64,000 nucleotides of DNA from Gulosibacter sediminis (lineage in GTDB: Bacteria > Actinomycetota > Actinomycetes > Actinomycetales > Microbacteriaceae): NCBI RefSeq assembly GCF_023370115.1, contig NZ_CP097160.1:248001-312000 (forward strand). Direction: 5' to 3'. The translations under genes and the position numbers were made by a program. The notes under the pieces were generated by a model. The model was given only the letters and a program-made list of their open reading frames with translations, made no database searches and was not told the DNA's origin. Positions 8,787 through 17,800 of this stretch are shown here, piece by piece; position 1 is the first letter of the stretch, and every line of letters starts with the position of its first letter.

Positions 8787-9671
8787 TTAGTCCCTAGTTA
8801 GATCAAGCGCCACGACCCACCGATTCGCGAGGTCGTCGATCACGTCATTGAATATGTCGCACTCGTTGAGTGCTGCCAGTTTCTCCCGGACGGCTTCATC
8901 GATAAGTTTAGTCCCTGTGGTCAACTGAATAACGGTCGAGAATCGTGGCAGCCAACGGAGCATTCGTTTGGAGATGCGACTCGAGTCAATCGCGGCGAGA
9001 AGGGGCTCAGATGTCTCGATGATCAGGTTGTCCCAGCTCGCTGAACTCATTGTTTCACGGAAGAGGTTCGCGGATTCCAGGTCCACGAGCCGAAGATTGT
9101 GTCTCAACTGCATAGGTACCGCGTCGTGAACTCGAATAAAAGTTGATTTTTGCCCGAGGAAGGTGATAGGTGCACCGTTGGATTGCCGGAGAAGTGACGT
9201 TGCTTGACGTACCCAGCTTGAAGAAACGTTCTGTTCGAGCGCAGCGAGCCTCGCGGTTACGTCTTCCTGAAACTTAGTGCTGTGAAGGATGTTCTCGTCT
9301 GAGTATGTTCTATTGCTCAGGCTAGACAGCTCGTGTTGACTTTTGGAGATTTGCGCACTCGTCTTCGCGGCAGTAGTCGCGGTGTCGCTGATTTCGTCTA
9401 GCTTTGACGTGATCTCCGAAGTGCGGTCATATAGGCGAGCTAGAAGGTGCCTTTGTCTCCATAGATCTGCAGTCAATGATTCGACGTTTTTTTGCTGTGC
9501 GATTGATACTGCAATCAACGCTGTCAGGCCGGTTGCCGCGAATATGCCTCCCAGCATTGGCATATCGAGCAGGAAAAAGACAACGCTAAGGAGTACCAAA
9601 ATTAGCCCGGCGGGCACAAGTAGTTTGGCATTGGAACGAACGACGTTGTGAGGTCGTCGGTTGCGAGTCAT
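8787..9671 (-). CDS. Membrane-anchored coiled-coil protein of unknown function
   Basis: Start ATG 9671 is preferred because AGGAAG lies 7 nt upstream; a GTG at 9689 is the alternative. The 294-residue product has two adjacent membrane segments (about residues 14-55: LLVPAGLILVLLSVVFFLL and MLGGIFAATGLTALIAVSIA), then about 80 residues of likely coiled coil (LYDRTSEITSKLDEISDTA and following), then a C-terminal globular part of about 130 residues. The end part (IRVHDAVPMQLRHNLRLVDL ... SWDNLIIE ... RWLPRFSTVIQLTT) has a shape reminiscent of a nucleotide-binding or methyltransferase-like sheet, but I do not recognise the family. Being inside the export operon, it may organise glycosyltransferases or set chain length. 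Confidence 0.6.
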   Translation of the reverse strand: MTRNRRPHNVVRSNAKLLVPAGLILVLLSVVFFLLDMPMLGGIFAATGLTALIAVSIAQQKNVESLTADLWRQRHLLARLYDRTSEITSKLDEISDTATTAAKTSAQISKSQHELSSLSNRTYSDENILHSTKFQEDVTARLAALEQNVSSSWVRQATSLLRQSNGAPITFLGQKSTFIRVHDAVPMQLRHNLRLVDLESANLFRETMSSASWDNLIIETSEPLLAAIDSSRISKRMLRWLPRFSTVIQLTTGTKLIDEAVREKLAALNECDIFNDVIDDLANRWVVALDLTRD

Positions 9672-9727
9672 CTCATTTCTTCCTATCACGTTGGGGCGGG
9701 GTCACGCTTCGACGGAATGGAACTTGG

Positions 9728-10870
9728 CTAGGCGTAGTCAGCGACCCGCTGCCCGACTCCAACGAGTTCAGCGATGGCGGCAACCGCACGATTGGCCGCC
9801 ACCCCGTCTCCGTAGGGATTGACTGCATTGGCCATGGTGGCGTACGCGATCTCGTCATCGAGCAACTGTGAGGTTTCGATTACGATTCTGTCCTCGTCGG
9901 TACCAACGAGGCGCACGGTACCAGCTTCGAGAGCTTCCGGTCGTTCAGTGTTCTTCCTCATCACGAGTACCGGCTTCCCGAGGCCGGGGGCTTCCTCTTG
10001 CACACCGCCCGAATCTGTGAGCACGATCCTGGCGATCGACATCAGCTTGGTGAACTCGTTGTAGGGGAGGGGCTCGCTGACGATGACGTTCGAGAGTCCT
10101 TCGATGTGCGGGAAGACTGCGGCACGTACCTTTGGGTTCAGGTGCGCCGGTAGCACGAACGCGATACCGGGATAGCTCAAAGCCAGTCTTCGCATTGCGC
10201 TACCGATCGCTGCCATCGTTGAGATGTTCTCCCTGCGATGTGTAGTTACCAACACCATGGGCTGTCCGGACTCTGCGATTTCTTGAAGGCGTGAATCACT
10301 GAATTGCGTGTCCCAGGTCGATGCTTCGAAAAGCGCGTCGATCACAGTGTTGCCGGTGACGACGATGCTGTCTTCGGCAACCGACTCTCGAAGGAGGTTT
10401 GTCCGGGCCGCCGAAGTCGGGGCGAGGTTGAGAGAAGAAACACGGCTGATGAGCCTACGGTTGGCTTCCTCGGGGAAGGGCGACATGAGCGTTTCAGTGC
10501 GAAGGCCGGCCTCAAGGTGGACTACGGGAATCTCTCGGTTGAATGCTGCAATAGCCGCGGCCATCGCGGTTGAAGTATCTCCGTGGACGACCACTGCATC
10601 TGGGGCAACGGAATCGAGGACAGAGTCGAGCTCGCCGATCACGCGTGAAACAATACCGTTGAGTGTCTGACCGGGACGCATGATGCTTAGGTCGATCTTC
10701 GGAGTGATGCCGAACATCGCGTTCACCTGGTCAAGCATTTCGCGGTGCTGCCCTGTAGATACCGCAATTGACTGCAGCCGTTCGTCCGCTTCGAGCGCCT
10801 TGATCAACGGCGCCACTTTGATGGCTTCTGGGCGAGTACCGTACACGGTCATGATCTTGGGCAACGGCAA
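9728..10870 (-). CDS. wecB: UDP-N-acetylglucosamine 2-epimerase (non-hydrolysing)
   Basis: Converts UDP-GlcNAc to UDP-ManNAc in the cytoplasm. The 380-residue length and motifs match the family: GTRPEAIK near residue 11, VHGDTSTAMAAA near 95, HLEAGLRT near 115, THRREN near 210, and the nucleotide-binding DSGGVQEEAPGLGKPVLV near 287. The start is a TTG with AGAGGA 7 nt upstream. A UDP-ManNAc dehydrogenase fragment at the left edge of the window would use its product to make UDP-ManNAcA. It lies in the minus-strand operon just downstream of the ABC exporter ATPase gene, which places ManNAc or ManNAcA in the exported polymer. Confidence 0.93.
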   Translation of the reverse strand: MPLPKIMTVYGTRPEAIKVAPLIKALEADERLQSIAVSTGQHREMLDQVNAMFGITPKIDLSIMRPGQTLNGIVSRVIGELDSVLDSVAPDAVVVHGDTSTAMAAAIAAFNREIPVVHLEAGLRTETLMSPFPEEANRRLISRVSSLNLAPTSAARTNLLRESVAEDSIVVTGNTVIDALFEASTWDTQFSDSRLQEIAESGQPMVLVTTHRRENISTMAAIGSAMRRLALSYPGIAFVLPAHLNPKVRAAVFPHIEGLSNVIVSEPLPYNEFTKLMSIARIVLTDSGGVQEEAPGLGKPVLVMRKNTERPEALEAGTVRLVGTDEDRIVIETSQLLDDEIAYATMANAVNPYGDGVAANRAVAAIAELVGVGQRVADYA

Positions 10871-10899
10871 GGCAGGTTCCTCTCAGGATTCAGGGCGAA

Positions 10900-11838
10900 C
10901 TAGTCTTTGACGATTTGAATCTGGCCGGTTGCTTCGGCGAAGCTCTTTCGACGCAAAATTCGGGCGTCGGCACGAATCGCTTTTTGGCGGTATGCGAGCG
11001 ACTGACGCGCGTCATTCAACAACTCGGCGGCTTTATCAACTTTGTCTTGGGCCAAATTGTGGGCATACCAGCGATACGCGCGGGCGATGTCGACAGCGGG
11101 GCCGTCGGCAATGATCTCGCCCTGGTCGATCCAAATCGCGCGGGTGCAGAGTTCCTCGATAGTCTGCGCTGCGTGGCTCACCAGAAAGACCGTTCCAGCA
11201 GTGTCGATCATGCGCTCCATTGCGCGGCGTGAACGTTCCATGAACGATGCGTCGCCGGTCGACAGGGCTTCGTCGATCATGAGGATGTCCGGGTCGGCCG
11301 CAACCGAGATGGCAAAGCGGAGTCGTGCACCCATGCCGGAGGAGTATGTTCGCATTGGCATGCGAAGTGCATCGCCGAGTCCGGAAAGATCGGCGATGCG
11401 ATTGCGTCGATCCAGCACGTCACTGGGGGAAAGGCCCATGGCTAGGAGCCCGAGGCGGATATTCTCTTCGCCGGAAAGATCCGGCATCATCGCGGCGCTG
11501 ACTCCGAGTAACTGAGGTTTTGCCGAGGTGACCACGGTGCCCTTGGTTGGAGGTTCAAGGCCCGCGAGTACGCGGAGGAGGGTGCTCTTACCTGATCCAT
11601 TGCGTCCGACAAGACCGATGAACTCGCCCTCGCGAGCCGCGAGTGAGACGCCGCGAAGGGCGCGGAACCGCATCTTCTGACGGCCACCGATAGCTCGCCT
11701 GCCTTTTCTCGCGCGCTTGTCTGCCATGACGTCATAACTCATGTGAATGTCGTCGGCGAGTACCGTGATACTCGGTGAGTCTTTGCGGTGAGGGCCGTCG
11801 AGTACGAGATTGTGTCGAAGTTCAGCGTTCTCTGGCAT
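10900..11838 (-). CDS. Polysaccharide/teichoic-acid-type ABC exporter, ATP-binding subunit
   Basis: 312 residues from ATG 11838, overlapping the permease gene by 17 bases. Walker A is GLVGRNGSGKSTLLRVLAG (about residue 77), the signature motif is TYSSGMGARL (about 165), and Walker B is ILMIDEALSTGD (about 185), followed by the switch histidine in FLVSHAAQTI. The length and the DEALSTGD Walker B/D-loop are typical of the Wzt/TagH/RfbB class that exports whole glycan chains. The C-terminal tail of about 75 residues is a short helical stretch, not the glycan-binding domain of some Wzt proteins, so recognition of a capped chain end is not expected. Pairs with the permease at 11822-12814. Confidence 0.9.
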   Translation of the reverse strand: MPENAELRHNLVLDGPHRKDSPSITVLADDIHMSYDVMADKRARKGRRAIGGRQKMRFRALRGVSLAAREGEFIGLVGRNGSGKSTLLRVLAGLEPPTKGTVVTSAKPQLLGVSAAMMPDLSGEENIRLGLLAMGLSPSDVLDRRNRIADLSGLGDALRMPMRTYSSGMGARLRFAISVAADPDILMIDEALSTGDASFMERSRRAMERMIDTAGTVFLVSHAAQTIEELCTRAIWIDQGEIIADGPAVDIARAYRWYAHNLAQDKVDKAAELLNDARQSLAYRQKAIRADARILRRKSFAEATGQIQIVKD

Positions 11839-12814
11839 ACGACTCCTCTGCAAACCAGAACAGGACGAAGCCCACCATGGGAGTGGCAATTGCCCAGATG
11901 ACGAGTGCGAGCCAGATCTCAAGTGGTGGCACGGCACCATCGATGATGGTCGTTCTATAGGCCATTAGAAACTGGTAGATCGGGTTGGCTTCGACCACTG
12001 CCAAGATCGATGGGTGATTGATGAAGCGATCGATCGGAAAGATCACAGCCGACCCATAGATCAGTATTCGGGATAGAAACTGCATTGCCTGCGACAGGTC
12101 AGGCAGGGCAGAACCAAAGCGCGCCATGATCAGGTAGATGCCGAAGTTGAAGAGCGAGTGCAGCACAAAAATGACAGGAAAGAGCAGCCAAGTCAGCTTT
12201 GGCAGTGCGTGCGGGGGCACTGCCATGATCATGATGAACATGACCAACATCGCGGGAAACCTTTGAAGCATGTCCCGGAGCAGCATCGAGACCAGAATCG
12301 AGGCACGAGGGAAATTGAACGCGCGAATCAGCGCTCGTGACTGTCTGATCGCCGAGGCACCAGTAGTGAGAGCCGTTCCGGTGTATTGGAACATGAAGAT
12401 ACCGATGATGACGAAGGCGACATAGTTCGACATGCCACGGCTCATATTCAGCAGGACGCCAAAGATCAGCCAGTAGAAGGCTGCGTCGAGAATCGGGCGA
12501 ATGATGAGCCAAGCGTTGCCCAGGCGTTCGTGGGTGTTGCTCGTAGCAACTCGGCTGCGAGCCTCGCGCCACACGAAGTGTCGGCGCTCCCAGATTCCTC
12601 GAATGTACTCGCCGAGCGGTGGCCGAACGCTAACACGGGTGAGGTGTGTGAGATCGCCATAGGCTGCTTCAACGTCGAACGCGAACGCAGACCGGTTCAA
12701 ACGGTCGCGAACCTTGCGCTCGGGGCGAGTCAGGCGACGCGAAACGTGCGCGGGAGGACCATCGAGCGGAATCGTTCCTTCATTCCGCTTCGCGGCGCGG
12801 CGTCCTCTACTCAC
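11822..12814 (-). CDS. ABC-2 type polysaccharide export permease
   Basis: 330 residues. A long basic N-terminal cytoplasmic segment of about 105 residues precedes six predicted membrane helices (first NAWLIIRPILDAAFYWLIFGVLL, last IWLALVIWAIATPMVGFVLFWF). The order and helix lengths match the ABC-2/TagG/Wzm family that forms the channel for lipid-linked polysaccharide. It is followed, with a 17-base overlap, by the ATPase gene and then wecB, so the three are surely co-transcribed. Together with the ATPase it would move a glycan assembled by the nearby glycosyltransferases across the membrane. Confidence 0.9.
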   Translation of the reverse strand: MSRGRRAAKRNEGTIPLDGPPAHVSRRLTRPERKVRDRLNRSAFAFDVEAAYGDLTHLTRVSVRPPLGEYIRGIWERRHFVWREARSRVATSNTHERLGNAWLIIRPILDAAFYWLIFGVLLNMSRGMSNYVAFVIIGIFMFQYTGTALTTGASAIRQSRALIRAFNFPRASILVSMLLRDMLQRFPAMLVMFIMIMAVPPHALPKLTWLLFPVIFVLHSLFNFGIYLIMARFGSALPDLSQAMQFLSRILIYGSAVIFPIDRFINHPSILAVVEANPIYQFLMAYRTTIIDGAVPPLEIWLALVIWAIATPMVGFVLFWFAEESYARER

Positions 12815-12897
12815 TCACACTCACTTCGGTCGGGGACAGGGTTCGGGCCTAGGGGCAATTCAACGGGGGATTGTCTCACCATCTAGCGAATCCGGAG

Positions 12898-14628
12898 TTA
12901 ACTTCCGGGCTCAAGGTCGGTGAAAACCCGTCGGTACTCGGTGGCGGCCGAGTCCCAAGTCATCGAGGAAGCGAACTGTTTTCCTGCTGCTGCCAGCTCA
13001 ACGTTGCGGGACGCGTCTGTTGCAAGCATAGTCAGGGCCTCAGACACGGCCGTTGCCGAATCTGCCTCAACTACGACGCCACGCTTGTTCTCACCGACCA
13101 GTTCGCGTAGCGGGGGAAGATCGCTCACGACCACGGGCCGTCCCAGCGCCATCGCTTCAATCGGCTTCAGCGGAGTGACCGACCGAGTGACTTCGAGGTC
13201 GCGACGGGCAACGACAACCGCATCGAGCGCCTCGACATACCGCTTTGCCAGCTCTGGAGACACGCGGCCCGGCAAGTGTGCTGCGTCGCCAAGCGCGTTG
13301 GCAAGCTGCAGGAGCTCTGGGCGAGAGGCGCCGTCGCCCGCGATCAACACACGAGCGTCAATGCCATGGGTGCGCATCTGACCGACCGCGTCGATCAGAA
13401 GATCGTGCCCTTCGTAGTCGACGAGGGACGACACCGCGCCAGCCCAGAATCCCTCGCTGGGGAGCCCGAGTTCGGCGCGGACCTCGGCCGGAACCGAGCT
13501 GCGCTCGAGGAGTTGCCCATCGATTGAGTTCGGGATGAGGCTGATCTTGTCGGCCGGCACACCCCGCTCGACAAGTTCGTCGCGCATCGTCGACGAGATC
13601 GTGAAGACGTGGCTCGCGGCCTTGGCGAGTTCGGCCTCGCGCGCGTGCATGAGCTGGAACCGCTCGCTCGAGGCAGCCGCCTCGCGGGCCGCCTCGGTCG
13701 CGCGCGATGTCGCCCACGTCTTCTCGAGCATGCCGCGCACCTCGTAGGTCCACGGCAAGCTGTGGCGGGCGGCGAGCGACTGGGCGACGAGTGCGTTCGT
13801 GTAGTTCGTCGTCGTGTGAATCACGGTCGGCTGGAATCGCGCCACGATCGAGTCGAGTTCGCGCACCTGCTTGTCGAGGCGATCGGGCATTGTCGATCCG
13901 AGTCGCCCTGGTAAGACGCGGTGGTACTCGATGCCGTCGACGATATCGACGTCGTGCGCGCCGAGCTTGCCGACCGTCACCGGATACCCGATGCGGGTGA
14001 CCGCCAACACGGCCATGCCGGCGTCGCGCTGCGCCTTGAGGATCTCGTGTGAGCGCAGCGTGTAGCCCGACTGCGTGTGGGGGAGCGAGTTCGTGAGCAG
14101 GTGCAGCACGCGCGGCGCGCTCGACCGGGGCGCCTGGGGAATCCGCATCGCGGAGCTGGGCAGCCGATAGATAGGAGTGAGGAGCGTCTGCTCGCCCTCG
14201 AGCACGCGGCGATACTTCCGCGCGCTCGGCGCGTAGGAGTGCTCGAGCGCGGCCAACGCCTGCGACAGCTCGCCGAGCTGCCATTTCGCGCGAGCCTCGA
14301 GTACCGGGGCCGTGGCCGAGGCGTTGCCCTCGAGGAGGTCGGGCCGGTCGGCAGCGATCGCGAGGTTGGCGAACAAGCCCTGCTTGCGCCCGCGCTGCGG
14401 TGGGAGGTTCTCGAGCTTGGCGACGGCGTCGTCGCGGTGCCCGCGCATCCATTCGGCGTAGGCCTCGCCGAGCGGGCCGAAGCGATCGAGCAGCGCCGCG
14501 ACCGGCTTGGCGAACCCCGACGGGAATCGCTGCGAGGCGAGCAGCGCAAACCGTGCGGGGTCGTCGAGCAGGTGGCCGGCAACGGCCGTTGCGGCGATGC
14601 GCAGGTTGCGAGGGAGATTCAGAGTCAT
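12898..14628 (-). CDS. Family 4 glycosyltransferase with N-terminal extension
   Basis: 576 residues. Residues 1-160 form an alpha-helical extension resembling tetratricopeptide-like repeats (repeated AxAxLExLxPxxG patterns). The GT-B core follows: acceptor half from RVLHLLTNSLPHTQSGYTLRSHEI (about 175), donor half from ISLIPNSIDGQLL to the nucleotide-binding EVTRSVTPLKPIEAMALGRPVVVSDLPPL (about 480-510), in which the two glutamates of the EX7E motif are seen. It is the first gene of the minus-strand glycan operon, 83 bases upstream of the exporter permease. G+C rises to the chromosomal level here, so this may be the boundary between ancestral and acquired parts of the locus. Confidence 0.85.
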   Translation of the reverse strand: MTLNLPRNLRIAATAVAGHLLDDPARFALLASQRFPSGFAKPVAALLDRFGPLGEAYAEWMRGHRDDAVAKLENLPPQRGRKQGLFANLAIAADRPDLLEGNASATAPVLEARAKWQLGELSQALAALEHSYAPSARKYRRVLEGEQTLLTPIYRLPSSAMRIPQAPRSSAPRVLHLLTNSLPHTQSGYTLRSHEILKAQRDAGMAVLAVTRIGYPVTVGKLGAHDVDIVDGIEYHRVLPGRLGSTMPDRLDKQVRELDSIVARFQPTVIHTTTNYTNALVAQSLAARHSLPWTYEVRGMLEKTWATSRATEAAREAAASSERFQLMHAREAELAKAASHVFTISSTMRDELVERGVPADKISLIPNSIDGQLLERSSVPAEVRAELGLPSEGFWAGAVSSLVDYEGHDLLIDAVGQMRTHGIDARVLIAGDGASRPELLQLANALGDAAHLPGRVSPELAKRYVEALDAVVVARRDLEVTRSVTPLKPIEAMALGRPVVVSDLPPLRELVGENKRGVVVEADSATAVSEALTMLATDASRNVELAAAGKQFASSMTWDSAATEYRRVFTDLEPGS

Positions 14629-14706
14629 GTGCGCCAGGTGGTCTTCGCGATGGTCACGCAGCTCCGCGGGCGCGGGCGTGCGCCTTCACGGTAGCGGAAA
14701 GGGAGC

Positions 14707-14738
14707 GACGCGGTCCGCTCGTGCGAGCGAACCGCGTC
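14707..14738 (-). terminator. Rho-independent-like hairpin after the rhamnosidase gene
   Basis: Arms 14707-14721 and 14724-14738 pair at 14 of 15 positions around a 2-base loop. It lies downstream of the minus-strand rhamnosidase stop at 14802 and before the next minus-strand gene. There is only a weak T-rich run on the minus strand after it, so the terminator role is likely but not certain. Confidence 0.5.
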
Positions 14739-14801
14739 AAAGAAGGAGTACGGGAGGCGCGCGCGGGCGACGGCTACAGCGCTGCCGCCCACGCGCATCC
14801 G

Positions 14802-17800
14802 TTAGCCCTCCTGCAGCTCCCAGGGGCCCCACTGGTCGCCCGGGGCCTGGTTGCGGGTCCACCACTTCGCGACGTAGGTCTTACCGTCGTGCACCACGGT
14901 GTCGCCCGTGTCGTAGATGCGCGTCGGCGTCCACACCACGTTGCCGGCGTCGTCGACCTTGATCTCCTGCCACGGGCCGTAGGCGTCGCCCGGGGCCTGG
15001 TTGCGGGTCCACCACGACGCCTCCCAAGTCGAGCCGTTGTAGGTCACGGTGTCACCGTCGTTGTACGTGGCCGTCGCATCCCACGCCGGCGCGGGCTCGG
15101 GGCCCGGCTCATCCGTCGTCGGGTCGCAGACCGAGGTGAGGTTCGCGTCGCTCGCCGCATCGGAGCTGTTGCTCAGCGTGACGAGGTGGCAGCCTGCCGT
15201 GACGTCGTCGAGCACGACGTTGCCGCCGCTCGGAGTGACGTCGACCGCGTCGCCGTCGACGAACACCTGCGTCGTGCCGTCGGGCACGGGCACCGTCACC
15301 GACGCACTCGTGTTGCCCGGCACCTGCGCGATCACCGCGAGGTCGCCCGCGCTGTCGTGCGCGAAGCCCGCCCCGACCTCGCCCTTGACCGTCGGTACGG
15401 TCACGGTGCCGTAGTCGAGCGAACCCGGTTGCGGCGCGATCTCGAAGCTGCTGTAGCCCGCCTCGACCGGCTTGATGCCGAACAGGCCACTCGGCACGTG
15501 GAACGCGGGGCTTGCGGCCCAGGGGTGAGAGTAGGTGAGGTTGCTCTTCTGCGACTCATCCCACGCCTCGGCCGTGGCGCCGGCACCGCGGTTGATCATG
15601 TTCATCCAGCTCGACGTGCCGTCGGCCGAGAGCTGATCGATCGCCGCGTCGGCCTGGCCACCGTTGAACAACCCGGTGATCGAGAAGCCGGCGCAGTAGA
15701 CGCTGCAGGCCATGTCGCGCGAGGCGACGTACTCGGCCACCGCGGCGGCGTGCTCGTCGTCAACCACGCCGAACGCGAGCGAGAACGCGCTCGCGTGCAG
15801 GGCGTAGTGGCCGGTGAGCGTGCCGTCGGCCGCCATGCCATCGTCGTAGCGGTTGTTGTCGGCGTCGAACAGGTACTCGTTCATGCCGTCGCGAATGCCG
15901 TCGGCGATGCCCTGGTAGGTCGTCGCGTCTTCGGGCTTGTCGAGCGCCGTCGCCATGTTCGCCATGTCGGTGTACGCGCGGTACGACAGGGCGTTGAGCA
16001 CGGTGTTGTAGTAGCGGAACTCGTAGCCGTCGCGCTGGCTCGTCGGCCAGTCGACGATGTCGCAATCGGTCTGGCTGTTGCAGCCGTTCGAGCGGTTCGA
16101 CTTGCCGATGAGGCCGGTGTCGTCGTTGAGCCACTCGGTGGGCAGCTTCTCGGCGAGGTTGTCGTAGTAGCTCGCGACCTGGCCGATGTTGCCGGTCTGC
16201 GCCCACGCGTCGTGCACCGCGAGCACCACGTAGATCGGCCACTCGGTCGGCCACGTGCGGTTGCTCTCGAAGTAATTCATCGAGTACTGCCCGAGCGAGA
16301 GGTCCTCCATGAGGTACAGCGTCGACATCTGCTGCAGGTACGCGTCGGCCTCGTAGTTCGTGCGCTCACGAGTCCACGAGTCGGTGTAGAAGTTCACGTT
16401 GAGCGCCTCAATCGAGTGCTTCGACAGCTCGTACACCTGGTTGAGGTTGTCGTTCGACGACGTGAACGACGAGGCCTCCTCGTTGAACGGATACACGAGC
16501 GCGAGCGCGCTGAGGTTCTCGGCCGTGATCGCCTCGGGCGCCCCGATGATCTCGACGTAGCGGAACACGCGCAGGCCCCACGTCTCAATCGTCTGCTCGC
16601 CGTCGCGCAGCGTGACGACGTCTTGGTACGTGTTGCCCGTGTTGAGCTGGTACTTCGCCGTCGTGCCGCCGGCCGTGGTGGGCACCTCGGCGAAGCGCAG
16701 GTCGACCTGCTGGCCGGCAGTGCCGTTCGCGAACGACAGGTTCACGCCGCCGATCCACGTTTCGCCGAAGTCGACGAAGTAGTGGCCGTCGCCGACCTCG
16801 GTGATGGATGCGGGGGCATGGAGTTGCTCCTCGACCTTCGCCGTCGGGGTCGCCTCGAGCTGCTCGAACTGCGTCTTCACCGTCGCCGGTTGCCACGCGC
16901 TGTCGTCAAAGCCCGCCTCGTCGAAGCCCGACGGGAAGTGCTGCAGGTCGAGGTTCTCCTTCGGCGCCGAGAAGTAGCCGGTGCCGATCGACCCGGCGTC
17001 GGGCCAGATCTCGCCGCCGGTGAGGGTCTGCCAGTCGTCGCCACTCGTGATGGTCTGCGTCGAACCGTCGGCGAAGTCGAGGCGCAGCATCGCGATGAAG
17101 CGCTGGTTCTTCTCGGCCTGTGTGTAGGCGATGACGCCGATGGCATTGTCGCCGCTCGTGACGAGGTCGGTCACGTCGAAGCCGTCGTAGCGGTTCTCGG
17201 CATCGATGTGGTTCGTCGGGCCGAGGCCCACGAACTCGCCGTTGACGTACGCCTTGTAGGCGTACTGCTTGTGGTCGCGGAAGTCGCCGGCGGTCGCGTA
17301 GAGCGTCGCCGCGACGAGGTCGTCCTGCTTCGGCGCGAAGTCGGTGCGCAGCAGCGCCCAGTCGTCGCTTTGCTCGGCGCTCGCGACGGTGCAGGCCTGG
17401 CTGTTCTTCACGAGGTAGTTGCCGCCCTCGATCGAGCCGCAGGTGAACGGGTTGCTCGAGGCGAAGTCGTTCGTGAGCAGCTCGGTGCCGTCGGCCGCCG
17501 TGACGGCGACGTCGTGCACCTGGCCCGCCTCCGAGCGGCCAGTGCGGAAGCCGATCGTGCCGTCGGCAGGCGCATCCGTGCTTTCGGTCGAGTCGACCTC
17601 GACGCCGTCAATCGAGGTGGTGACGGTCGCGCCCTCGACGGTGATCGCGATTTCGAGCGGCGTGTTCAGCGCGATGGTGCCGGCCGGCAGTTGCACCGCG
17701 GGGAGGGCGGCGTAGGCGCCGCTCTTCAGGGTGTGCGGCACGATCGTGTTGTTGTCGGCGCGGAACTGCCACATGAGGCCGTTGCCGCTGTCGGGCGAGC

